Below are positions 24,828 through 33,004 of a DNA stretch of 36,692 nucleotides, piece after piece; within the stretch, counting starts at the first letter, position 1, and every line of letters starts with the position of its first letter. Both the position numbers and the translations under genes were made by a program. Below the pieces are notes generated by a model. It was not told where the DNA came from, ran no database searches, and was given only the letters and a program-made list of their open reading frames with translations. The DNA comes from Bacteroidales bacterium. Lineage in GTDB: Bacteria; Bacteroidota; Bacteroidia; Bacteroidales; UBA932. The DNA is taken from assembly GCA_015060335.1 (NCBI GenBank), contig SUYR01000025.1:1-36692 (forward strand), written 5' to 3'.

Positions 24828-26369
24828 ATGACACAGGAAGAACTTTTTAAGATTCTCGTAGCTCATTGCAAGGAGTATGGATTTATTTTCCCTTCAAGCG
24901 AGATCTACGACGGTCTCGGTGCCGTTTATGATTATGGACAGCTCGGAGCAGAGCTGAAGAACAACATCAAGAGATATTGGTGGGAGGCTATGACAAGGCT
25001 TCATGAGAATATTGTGGGTATTGATTCCGCTATTTTCATGCATCCGAGAATTTGGGAGGCATCAGGCCATGTAGGTGCTTTCAATGACCCTCTCATTGAC
25101 AATAAAGATTCCAAGAAGAGATATAGAGCAGACGTTCTTATCGAGGATTATATCGGCAAGCTTGAAGACAAGATTGCCAAGGATGTGGAGAAAGGAAAGA
25201 GGAAATTCGGTGAGGCATTCAACGAGGAGCAGTTCCTTGCAACCAATCCGAATGTGCTTCGTAACCAGGCGAAGATCGATGAGGTGAAGAAGAGAATGGC
25301 TGATGCCCTCAATGCAAATGACCTTGCTGAACTTCGTCAGATAATCATCGATTGTGAGATTGCTTGCCCAATTTCTGGAACAAAGAACTGGACAGACGTC
25401 CGTCAGTTCAACCTCATGTTCTCTACCCAGCTCGGTAGCGTTACAGGAGATGCGAGCATCATTTATCTCCGTCCTGAGACAGCACAGGGTATCTTCGTTA
25501 ACTATCTTAACGTACAGAAGACAGGCCGTATGAAGATTCCTTTCGGTATCGCTCAGATCGGTAAGGCATTCAGAAACGAGATTGTGGCTCGTCAGTTCAT
25601 CTTCCGTATGAGGGAGTTCGAGCAGATGGAGATGCAGTTCTTCATCAAGCCGGGTACAGAACTCGATTGGTTTGCAAAATGGAAAGAGAACCGTATGGCT
25701 TGGCATAAGGCACTTGGAATGGGCGACGAAAACTATCGTTTCCACGACCACGACAAGCTTGCTCACTATGCAAATGCGGCTACAGACATCGAGTTCCGAT
25801 TCCCATTCGGCTTTAAGGAGCTTGAAGGAATCCACTCTCGTACCGACTTTGACCTTGGCAATCACCAGAAGTTCTCAGGCAAGAAGATCCAGTATTTCGA
25901 TCCTGAACTTGGAGAGAACTATGTTCCTTATGTAGTGGAGACATCTATCGGAGTTGACCGTATGGTGCTTGCCGTGCTTTCGCACTCTTACAAGGAGGAG
26001 CAGCTTGACAATGGCGAGACACGAGTGGTAATGAGCATTCCTGCCCCTCTCGCACCGGTGAAGGTGGCAGTGCTTCCTCTCATCAAGAAAGACGGTCTTC
26101 CAGAGCTTGCACGTGAGATTATGAGCGAACTTCAGTACGATTTCAACTGCCAGTATGACGAGAAGGATTCTATCGGTAAGAGATATCGCCGTCAGGATGC
26201 AATCGGTACACCTTTCTGCGTGACTATCGACCACGATTCACTCAATGACCGTTGCGTGACTATCCGTCATCGTGACACAATGGAGCAGCAGAGAGTCAAG
26301 ATCGAGGATCTTCATTCCATCATAAGCAAGGAGGTCAACCTCAGCAATATCCTTAAGAAACTCAAATAA
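24828..26369 (+). CDS. glyS: Glycyl-tRNA synthetase, single-chain class II
   Basis: From ATG 24828 (MTQEELFKILVAHCKEYGFIF) the product has 513 residues, the usual size in Bacteroides. An upstream in-frame ATG at 24801 lies inside folK and is less likely. Motifs: 'SSEIYDGLGAVYDYGQLG', class II motif 2 region 'GIAQIGKAFRNEIVARQFIFRMREFEQMEMQFF', 'ETSIGVDRMVLAVL' (motif 3) and the anticodon-binding domain from about 410. This is the alpha2 type shared with eukaryotes and archaea, not the alpha2beta2 GlyQ/GlyS type. It attaches glycine to tRNA-Gly. Codon use is that of a highly expressed gene, unlike sufS-folK. Confidence 0.96.
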   Translation: MTQEELFKILVAHCKEYGFIFPSSEIYDGLGAVYDYGQLGAELKNNIKRYWWEAMTRLHENIVGIDSAIFMHPRIWEASGHVGAFNDPLIDNKDSKKRYRADVLIEDYIGKLEDKIAKDVEKGKRKFGEAFNEEQFLATNPNVLRNQAKIDEVKKRMADALNANDLAELRQIIIDCEIACPISGTKNWTDVRQFNLMFSTQLGSVTGDASIIYLRPETAQGIFVNYLNVQKTGRMKIPFGIAQIGKAFRNEIVARQFIFRMREFEQMEMQFFIKPGTELDWFAKWKENRMAWHKALGMGDENYRFHDHDKLAHYANAATDIEFRFPFGFKELEGIHSRTDFDLGNHQKFSGKKIQYFDPELGENYVPYVVETSIGVDRMVLAVLSHSYKEEQLDNGETRVVMSIPAPLAPVKVAVLPLIKKDGLPELAREIMSELQYDFNCQYDEKDSIGKRYRRQDAIGTPFCVTIDHDSLNDRCVTIRHRDTMEQQRVKIEDLHSIISKEVNLSNILKKLK

Positions 26370-26387
26370 CCATTAAACACTGGAATT

Positions 26388-26960
26388 ATGAAAAGAATCT
26401 TTGCAATCATTCTCGCTGCAGCAGCATTTCTCGCAGCAGAAAACACAGCAGACGCACAGTTGCTGAAGAATCTTGTAAACAAGGTAAAAGGTACTACTAC
26501 TACCACTACCACACAACCTGCAGAGACAGTTTCCGCAGCCACCACAAACGGTAGGACTGCAGGAGTGGCTCTCAAGTCTCTTTTCACTCAGTATAAGGCA
26601 GATGGAAAGCTCGACATGGGCAATATCAACAACCTTCTGAACCTTACAACTCTTGCCAGCAACATTCAGGGACTCAAGGGTCAGACCAACAAGGGTGCAT
26701 TCTATAAGGACTTTGCAGCAGGACTTGTTCTTGGCTCAAATAACCTCGTGAATGAGACCAACTCTACAAACGTGATGAACGGTCTTACGAATCTCGTAAA
26801 TAATGTTGACCTTTCTGCCCTCACAGCAAAGGCAAATACAGCCGCAGAAAAGGTGACAGAGACTGTATCTACAACAGCAGTCAAGGCAGACACAGCGATT
26901 GCTAATGCAACAGAAATCGCAACATCTGTATCAAACATTCTGAACCTTTTCAAGAAGTAG
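26388..26960 (+). CDS. Small secreted Ala/Thr-rich protein of unknown function
   Basis: The product has 190 residues. It has a Sec signal peptide (MKRIFAIILAAAAFLAAENTADA) and a low-complexity Thr run (TTTTTTTQ) at about 36-43. A helical core includes 'GVALKSLFTQYKADGKLDMGNINNLLNLTTLASNIQGLKGQTNKGAFYKDFAAGLVLGSNNLV'. An Ala/Thr/Val-rich amphipathic tail ends in 'NILNLFKK'. I do not recognise a named domain, although similar short secreted proteins occur in other Bacteroidales from memory. Preferred codons are used, so it may be well expressed. It is 18 bp after glyS, possibly co-transcribed, and ends at a strong terminator. Confidence 0.7.
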   Translation: MKRIFAIILAAAAFLAAENTADAQLLKNLVNKVKGTTTTTTTQPAETVSAATTNGRTAGVALKSLFTQYKADGKLDMGNINNLLNLTTLASNIQGLKGQTNKGAFYKDFAAGLVLGSNNLVNETNSTNVMNGLTNLVNNVDLSALTAKANTAAEKVTETVSTTAVKADTAIANATEIATSVSNILNLFKK

Positions 26961-26995
26961 CTGTCGCCTAACGATTTGAATATCATGTGTTTATA

Positions 26996-27031
26996 GAAAA
27001 TCGATTCCCCTGCAGCGGGGAATCGATTTTC
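26996..27031. terminator. Strong bidirectional terminator
   Basis: Perfect 15-bp stem: GAAAATCGATTCCCC (26996-27010) and its complement (27017-27031) around TGCAGC. A/T runs on both sides let it serve the secreted-protein gene (plus) and the ThiL-like gene (minus). The core recurs at 35419-35442. Confidence 0.8.
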
Positions 27032-27081
27032 TGTATTATGCTGAATGTTAGCTAGTTAGGTGGCAGGGAAATTAGAGCAGT

Positions 27082-28086
27082 CTATTTCCAGCCCTGTGCT
27101 TTCATCGGGAGCTCGACTCCGTCTGGAGTGACGAGAGCTGCGCCGACTTCCGGTTTGGCGAGATGTCCGATGATATCGAATGTCTGGAAATCGTGGCGGA
27201 ACTTGTCGTGCTTGCCGATAGGAATGGTGAACAGGAGCCTGTAGTCTTCTCCACCGTTCAGCGCAGCAGACATAGGATCAATATTGAGTTCCTTGCCCAG
27301 ATCGAATGACTTTCCTGCAAACGGAAGCTTATCTACATATACTTTTGCTCCAAGTCCGCTGTCTCTTACAAGCCTCTTGATTGTGTCTGCAAGACCTCGG
27401 GTCACGAGATATCCATACGAAGGTATTATCTCCGCCTCTTCCATCTGACCTATGATATTCGGACTGATCTGAGGCTTGAGATACGCTCCTACAAGATTCT
27501 TGTATTCCTCCAGATCCGGCTGCGCCTTTGCATCTCCGCTCTGCTCAAATGCCCGTTTCTCTCTTTCGAGCACCTGAAATCCAAGGAATGCCGCTCCGAT
27601 ATTGTCGGATATACATATAAGGTCCATGCTTTTTGCTGCAGGACGGCGCTTGGCTGTCAGAAGCGAAGTTTCACCCATTGATGATATGCTTACAGCAAGT
27701 CCGTTAGGAGAAGGGACAAGGTCAAGGCTCACTTTTTTGTATCCGTGTTCGCGCGCAGCAGTCACAATGCCCTCCCACACTTCCTTTATATGACTGAAAT
27801 CCAGTTTTGCAGAAATACCGAGCCTTACATCCATAGTGCGCGGATGAGAAAACTCACTGTAGAGTTCTCCTGTTACCGCTGTCACACATTTATATCCGAG
27901 ATGTTTGAGAGGGAAGTATGTCAGGTCGAAGTCTATACCTTCAAGGAAGGTTCGTGAATTAGAACTTACAACAGATTTTGCACCTGTTTCAAACCAGCTG
28001 CTTTCAAAGGGCTTGTATCCTGTGCCCTCATATAGTTTTGCGATTGCCTCGACTCTTCCGAGGTCTGAGAATGATTCTTGTGCCAT
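27082..28086 (-). CDS. ThiL/AIR-synthase-related protein lacking the kinase metal-binding residues
   Basis: The product has 334 residues. It follows the thiamine-monophosphate kinase (ThiL) fold: 'FLEGIDFDLTYFPLKHLGYKCV', 'GLAVSISSMGET', 'DLICISDNIGAAFLGFQVLEREK', 'YLKPQISPNIIGQM', and the well-kept 'SAALNGGEDYRLLFTIPIG'. The Mg-ATP residues are missing. Where ThiL has GDDAA there is TGAKSV; the SD of the middle motif is TGELYSE; the GGDT motif is SLDLVP. It is therefore probably not a functional kinase, and a genuine thiL should exist elsewhere. It begins 2 bp after the GH2 stop, on the same strand, suggesting coupled expression. The role is unknown. Confidence 0.75.
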   Translation of the reverse strand: MAQESFSDLGRVEAIAKLYEGTGYKPFESSWFETGAKSVVSSNSRTFLEGIDFDLTYFPLKHLGYKCVTAVTGELYSEFSHPRTMDVRLGISAKLDFSHIKEVWEGIVTAAREHGYKKVSLDLVPSPNGLAVSISSMGETSLLTAKRRPAAKSMDLICISDNIGAAFLGFQVLEREKRAFEQSGDAKAQPDLEEYKNLVGAYLKPQISPNIIGQMEEAEIIPSYGYLVTRGLADTIKRLVRDSGLGAKVYVDKLPFAGKSFDLGKELNIDPMSAALNGGEDYRLLFTIPIGKHDKFRHDFQTFDIIGHLAKPEVGAALVTPDGVELPMKAQGWK

Positions 28087-28088
28087 TG

Positions 28089-30680
28089 CTATTGAATATC
28101 AAATGATTTGTCCTCTACATTCCATCCTGAAACTTCGAGGGTTTCTCCGCAGCCGTCAGGAAGGGTGCAAGTGTATGTCTTTGTCTCTCCAGGTGCAAGG
28201 GTAACAAGGTTTGCGCTCCAGAATGCAGGGATGACAAGCTCTCCGGCAGCATCCTTCACAGACAAGCGTATGAAGAAAGCCACGACAGATGCCTTGTTTT
28301 CGAGTGTTATCTGGATCTTGTTTGCGTCCTTCTTCATTGAGACCGCAACCTCTGCCTCAGCGAGGTCGTTCAGGCCGGAGAAATCGCCATAGCTCTCGAG
28401 CTGGGTCCTCCACCATCTGTATTTCTTCCAGTTGTGCTCATCCATCACTTCAGCAAGAACGTAGTCGTTCTCTGAAACGACATTGCCTTCCTTGTCCTTG
28501 AGCGTAAGGAAAACGAATCCTATATTGTCTATTTCCGGCATGTCAAATACCGGTTTAGAGCAACCCATAGGCATTTCCACCTCTGCAGAAGACTCTTCCG
28601 CAAGACTTCCGTCAAGGGCATATATCTTCATTTCAGCAGTAAGATTAATATCCTCCTTCTCGTCGTTGAGGGCATATACCTTTCTGTTTTCGTAGTTGTA
28701 TGCAAGCTGCTGAGGTGCGCATCCCTTCTTTACAGACCAGTATGCCGAAGTAGGAGCAAGATACCAGTCGTACATCTGCCAGTAGAGAGACGGCCAAGCC
28801 GAATTGAGCATCCATTGGATGACACCAGTAGAGCGTGGTACATTCACTCTATGTGCCTCAATCATAGCTCTTGTGCCTTCATAATCGAGGAAATGTGCCT
28901 TGCGGAGGAAATCATCGAGATCCTTCGCACCTCCCATACGCTTTTCAATAACGGTCTTCAGTTCGCTGAGATCGTGGAGAGCGTCGCGTGAAGTAGTAGT
29001 ATGATAGTCATATTCATCAGCAACCGGCCAGAGCTTGTCCTGCGGAATGAACTTCACAAGCGACTCCTTGACAGGCATCTGAGCGCCTATACCTATTTCC
29101 GTATTGAATCCGACAGCATTTCCCTTCGCCTGCTCGCTGTACCAGTAGTAAGGTGCCTGCCACTCATAAGGACCCCACATTTTCATGCCGGCAGGTCCGC
29201 TCAATGTGCTCTTTGCGGATCCGGCGTGCACCATATATGGTCTTGTAGGATCGATTTCATCAAGAATGTCAAGATATCTCTGCTCAAGAGCCGGACGAGG
29301 AAGCATGTCGCTGGCTCCGTACCATCCTATTACTGAAGGGTGGTTGCGCAGCCACAGCACCTGATCACGGAAACATTCCGCTATAAAATCCATATCCTCA
29401 TCTGTGGAAATACATCCGTATCTGTCGTTCGGCTTTCCTGTATATACCTCCCACTCCCAGTGGCAGCTCCATCCTACAAGGGCAAGAACACCCTGACGGT
29501 CACATTCGTCATATACATTCTGAGATGTTCCCCAGACCTCTTCAAAACGGATGGCGTTCATATTCATATCCTTGACATAAGCCACTTCAATGGCATTACG
29601 GGAATCCGGGTTACGGAGGAATATGTCGTCAGTCCAGCCGGCACCCTTTATCAGCACCTTCTTTCCGTTGAGGATGAATCCGCGGTAGTTCTCGTCTGTG
29701 AGATACGAATCTACCTGTCTGATACCGAAGTCAATAGTCTGAGAATCAGATACTTTTCCATCGGCAACAAATGAAAGCTCCATAGAATACATTTCCGGAG
29801 TACCGAGATTGTGGCACCACCACAGGCGTGGATTCTTTACATGAAGAGCCTTCTTGTCATCTGGGGTTATTGTGACAATCTTTGTCTCGCCGGCAGCAAG
29901 CTCCACAGGCATGCTGAAAGACTTTCCGTCAAATTTTCCGCAGAGCTTTCCTTTTACTGCCTTATCGCTTGAATTACAGAGCTGGGTCTCTACGGTAACC
30001 CACGCCTCATCCAGCTCTGCAGTATCGACCTGTGTCCTTACTACAGGATTCTTCAGAGACACCTCATTGCTGTATCTGAGCCATACCGGACGGAAGATAC
30101 CCATGCTTTCATCGGCAGGACGTGGATTCCAGTCAACGAAGCCGATGTTGAACTCTCCCTTCTGCCATCTGTAAACCTTTACGGCCAGACAGTTATTCTC
30201 CTTTATGATGTCAGTAACATCGAAAGCGAACTGTCTGAATGGGCCGTAAAGCTCATCTGCCGAAGCAATTTGAGTACCATTGAGCCATACATCTGCGCGG
30301 TAGCTGATACCGTCGAATGCAAGTTCCAATCTCTGTCCGTCCTTCAGTGCAGGAATATCAAATGAGGTCCTGTACCACCAAGGCTCATTGAACTGCTCTT
30401 TGTCTATATTCTTGTAATTCGTACCGACAAATGCGTCCTGATATAGTCCGTTTTCGCATGTGAGGGCACCAAGGACTGTACAAGGAACACTTGCCTTGTA
30501 CCAGTCGTTACCGGCATCCGCTTCCGGCGTAGAGAGTACATCTCCCTCAAGATTTACTTTGGATGAAGCCTGGATGGACCAGCTGTCGGTGAGCATGATG
30601 TCAGCATCTTGGCTATAAGGTTCAGAGCATGAAATGATGCATAATGCTGTCAGAAAAGACAACAGGATAGTTTTTTTCAT
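28089..30680 (-). CDS. GH2 lipoprotein, exo-beta-D-glucosaminidase-like
   Basis: From ATG 30680 the product has 863 residues; an upstream ATG at 30707 adds nine and would sit at the transcription start. A lipoprotein signal (MKKTILLSFLTALCIISC) points to the outer membrane or periplasm. Domains: sugar-binding jelly roll (about 40-190, WWYRTSFDIP, GISYRADVWLNG), Ig-like sandwich, TIM barrel (about 310-600) and C-terminal Ig-type domains. D458 in 'GWYGASDMLP' and E528 in 'GFNTEIGIG' match the acid/base and nucleophile of CsxA (D469, E541), which favours exo-beta-glucosaminidase over beta-mannosidase or galactosidase, where the first is Asn-Glu. It would release GlcN (or a related sugar) from glycan ends. 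It is divergent from the GH89 gene. Confidence 0.87.
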   Translation of the reverse strand: MKKTILLSFLTALCIISCSEPYSQDADIMLTDSWSIQASSKVNLEGDVLSTPEADAGNDWYKASVPCTVLGALTCENGLYQDAFVGTNYKNIDKEQFNEPWWYRTSFDIPALKDGQRLELAFDGISYRADVWLNGTQIASADELYGPFRQFAFDVTDIIKENNCLAVKVYRWQKGEFNIGFVDWNPRPADESMGIFRPVWLRYSNEVSLKNPVVRTQVDTAELDEAWVTVETQLCNSSDKAVKGKLCGKFDGKSFSMPVELAAGETKIVTITPDDKKALHVKNPRLWWCHNLGTPEMYSMELSFVADGKVSDSQTIDFGIRQVDSYLTDENYRGFILNGKKVLIKGAGWTDDIFLRNPDSRNAIEVAYVKDMNMNAIRFEEVWGTSQNVYDECDRQGVLALVGWSCHWEWEVYTGKPNDRYGCISTDEDMDFIAECFRDQVLWLRNHPSVIGWYGASDMLPRPALEQRYLDILDEIDPTRPYMVHAGSAKSTLSGPAGMKMWGPYEWQAPYYWYSEQAKGNAVGFNTEIGIGAQMPVKESLVKFIPQDKLWPVADEYDYHTTTSRDALHDLSELKTVIEKRMGGAKDLDDFLRKAHFLDYEGTRAMIEAHRVNVPRSTGVIQWMLNSAWPSLYWQMYDWYLAPTSAYWSVKKGCAPQQLAYNYENRKVYALNDEKEDINLTAEMKIYALDGSLAEESSAEVEMPMGCSKPVFDMPEIDNIGFVFLTLKDKEGNVVSENDYVLAEVMDEHNWKKYRWWRTQLESYGDFSGLNDLAEAEVAVSMKKDANKIQITLENKASVVAFFIRLSVKDAAGELVIPAFWSANLVTLAPGETKTYTCTLPDGCGETLEVSGWNVEDKSFDIQ

Positions 30681-30681
30681 A

Positions 30682-30719
30682 TAATTTTGTAAAAATTTTA
30701 TCAACAAACTGCAAATATA
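30682..30719. promoter_or_regulatory. Overlapping divergent promoters, GH2 and GH89
   Basis: TAATTTTG (30682-30689, plus) faces the GH89 ATG at 30728; TATATTTG (30719-30712, minus) faces the GH2 ATG at 30680. Both match TAnnTTTG perfectly. The start codons are separated by only 47 bp, so the two promoters overlap and initiation at one may interfere with the other. Confidence 0.55.
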
Positions 30720-30727
30720 CGAACTTT

Positions 30728-32908
30728 ATGAAAAAGAGAGCGTCAGTATTTTGTTTAATAATGGTTTTAATATCAGGAGTATATCTTATTTCAGGTTGTT
30801 CTACAAAGGATGAACGGGTAGCGGGTGCCCTTGCAGGTAGAATTGTACCCGGATATGCTGATAATATTGTGTTCCGGCAGATAGAGGATTCTGTGGATGT
30901 ATTTGAGATCCGCTCGGAAGGAGGCAAGCTCATTATATCCGGAAACAATGCCAACTCCATGGCTACAGGTCTCAACTATTATCTGAAGAACAGTTGTAAT
31001 GTCACCGTATCATGGTATGCCTTCGATCCAGTGCAATATCCATCAGAGATGCCTTCTGTTGAGGTTCCCGTAAGGGTTGAGGCCCGCACAAAGAACAGGT
31101 TTTTCCTCAATTACTGCACCTTCGGCTATACGATGCCATGGTGGAAATGGGAAGACTGGGAGCGTATGATAGACTGGATGGCGCTCAATGGTGTCAATAT
31201 GCCTCTTGCCAATACCGGACAGGAGGCTGTCTGGCAGAAGGTGTGGAGGAATCACGGAATGACCGATGATCAGATCCGTGCATATTTCACGGGTCCGGCT
31301 CATCTTGCATGGCACAGGATGTCGAATATCGACCATTTTGACGGTCCGCTTCCGCAGAATTGGATAGATTCCCAAGTAAAGCTTCAGAAGAAGATCCTCA
31401 AGAGAGAGAGACAGCTGAATATGAAACCGGTACTTTCTGCTTTCAGCGGACATGTGCCCGAGCAGCTCAAGGATATATATCCGGATGCTGTGATTACGGA
31501 TATACCACGCTGGAGCGGTTTTCCTGCCGAAAATCTCTGTCATTTCCTTTCTCCGACCGACCCTCTGTTTGCAAGGATTCAGAAGGAATTCATGGTGGAA
31601 CAGGAAAAGATGTTCGGCACCGACCATATTTATGGAGTGGATCTTTTCAATGAGATAGAGGCACCTTCATGGGATCCGCAGACTCTTGCTGCAATATCGA
31701 AGGGTGCTTATGAATCCATGGCTGCTGCAGATCCTGACGCTGTATGGCTGCAGATGGGCTGGATGTTCTATTATGACCGTAAACATTGGACAGATGAGAA
31801 TATCAAGGCATATCTTCAGGCAGTTCCGCAAGGGAAGGTCATCATACTGGATTATTATCTGGAACATACACCGGTCTGGACTATTACTGATAAATTCTAT
31901 GGCCAGCCGTATATCCTGTGCTACCTCGGCAATTTCGGAGGAAATATCAGGATGATGGGCAATTTTCATCAGGCATCTGAGAGGATTGAAGACGCATTTG
32001 AGCGTGGAGGAGACAACTTCGTGGGTATAGGATCGACCCTTGAGGGCTTTGGAGTCAATATGTTCATGTATGAGTACATTATGGACAAGGCGTGGGCCGC
32101 CGGAATGACTGACGATGACTGGGTAAGGGCTCTGGCAGCAAGAAGGACAGGCTTTGCTGACCCCGAGGCGGAGAATGTATGGAAGACATTGACCGACAGC
32201 ATATATATAGCGGGATCATGTTCGAGTCAGACACCTCTCGCGTGCGCGCGTCCTTGTGTAGAAGGGTTCTGGCATTGGACAGCAATCCATCCTGTAAGAT
32301 ACGACAATGCCACACTTGTGAGGGCGTGGAAGCAGTTGCTGGAAGTGCCGTCGGAGCGTGATACATATATGTCAGATATAGTGAATATAGGCACACAGGC
32401 TCTCGGAAATCATTTCGCAGACCTGCGTGACCAGCTTACCGGGGCATATATGTCTTCGGACATTGAAAAGGCGCGGGAATGTGTCCGAGTGATGACGGAA
32501 TTGCTGGATGATCTGGATGCACTTGCTGCCTGTGATCCCCAGCTCAGCCTCAAGAGGTGGCTCGATGATGCTTCTTCCTGCGCAAAGACGGAAGAAGAGG
32601 CTGCATATTACAGGCGGAATGCCCGTACACTCATAACCATCTGGGGGCAGCAGTGCAGTATCCGGGATTATGCTACACGTCTGTGGAGCGGACTGGTGTC
32701 ATCTTATTATGCTCCAAGATGGCACATGTATTTTGACGAAATCCTTTCCTGCATTCAGGAGGGTCGCGAATATGGTCAGGTTGAATTTTTTAAGAAATGT
32801 GAGAAATTTGAGGACAATTGGGCCGCAAATGATAGCGAAATCTTTTATAATAAACCGGTTTCTCCGGTAAATTTTTCAAAAGAATTAATTTATAAGTACC
32901 AATTATAA
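30728..32908 (+). CDS. GH89 alpha-N-acetylglucosaminidase lipoprotein
   Basis: The product has 726 residues with lipoprotein signal MKKRASVFCLIMVLISGVYLISGC. The NAGLU N-terminal domain is followed by the TIM barrel from about 115 ('FFLNYCTFGYTMPWWKWEDWERMIDWMALNGVNMPLA') and the all-alpha C-terminal domain. The catalytic pair is E309 in 'LFNEIEAPSWD' and E439 in 'GSTLEGFGVN', aligning with E316 and E446 of human NAGLU. Family members remove terminal alpha-GlcNAc from mucins or heparan sulfate. Together with the divergent GH2 it suggests stepwise trimming of a GlcN/GlcNAc-rich host or bacterial glycan. No SusC/SusD pair or regulator is nearby. Confidence 0.94.
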   Translation: MKKRASVFCLIMVLISGVYLISGCSTKDERVAGALAGRIVPGYADNIVFRQIEDSVDVFEIRSEGGKLIISGNNANSMATGLNYYLKNSCNVTVSWYAFDPVQYPSEMPSVEVPVRVEARTKNRFFLNYCTFGYTMPWWKWEDWERMIDWMALNGVNMPLANTGQEAVWQKVWRNHGMTDDQIRAYFTGPAHLAWHRMSNIDHFDGPLPQNWIDSQVKLQKKILKRERQLNMKPVLSAFSGHVPEQLKDIYPDAVITDIPRWSGFPAENLCHFLSPTDPLFARIQKEFMVEQEKMFGTDHIYGVDLFNEIEAPSWDPQTLAAISKGAYESMAAADPDAVWLQMGWMFYYDRKHWTDENIKAYLQAVPQGKVIILDYYLEHTPVWTITDKFYGQPYILCYLGNFGGNIRMMGNFHQASERIEDAFERGGDNFVGIGSTLEGFGVNMFMYEYIMDKAWAAGMTDDDWVRALAARRTGFADPEAENVWKTLTDSIYIAGSCSSQTPLACARPCVEGFWHWTAIHPVRYDNATLVRAWKQLLEVPSERDTYMSDIVNIGTQALGNHFADLRDQLTGAYMSSDIEKARECVRVMTELLDDLDALAACDPQLSLKRWLDDASSCAKTEEEAAYYRRNARTLITIWGQQCSIRDYATRLWSGLVSSYYAPRWHMYFDEILSCIQEGREYGQVEFFKKCEKFEDNWAANDSEIFYNKPVSPVNFSKELIYKYQL

Positions 32909-32918
32909 AAATAATTGC

Positions 32919-32926
32919 TATATTTG
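32919..32926 (+). promoter_or_regulatory. Promoter -7 element for the DUF4988/BACON lipoprotein
   Basis: TATATTTG, a perfect TAnnTTTG match, lies 78 bases before the ATG at 33005, leaving a leader of about 70 bases, longer than for other genes here. Confidence 0.5.
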
Positions 32927-33004
32927 CCGCCGTGTAGTTTGCACCACAGCACACCACACTAAACCAAGAAACGATTTAACCAATTAATAACTCAAATTTC
33001 AATC

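Noticed and set aside
25062..25865. 267-codon minus-strand ORF
   Set aside because: Antisense shadow of the glycyl-tRNA synthetase gene, caused by its biased codons.
26500..26515. Thr-codon run (ACT/ACC repeats) as a phase-variable repeat
   Set aside because: Codons are mixed ACT and ACC in short stretches, in a triplet register that would not shift frame.
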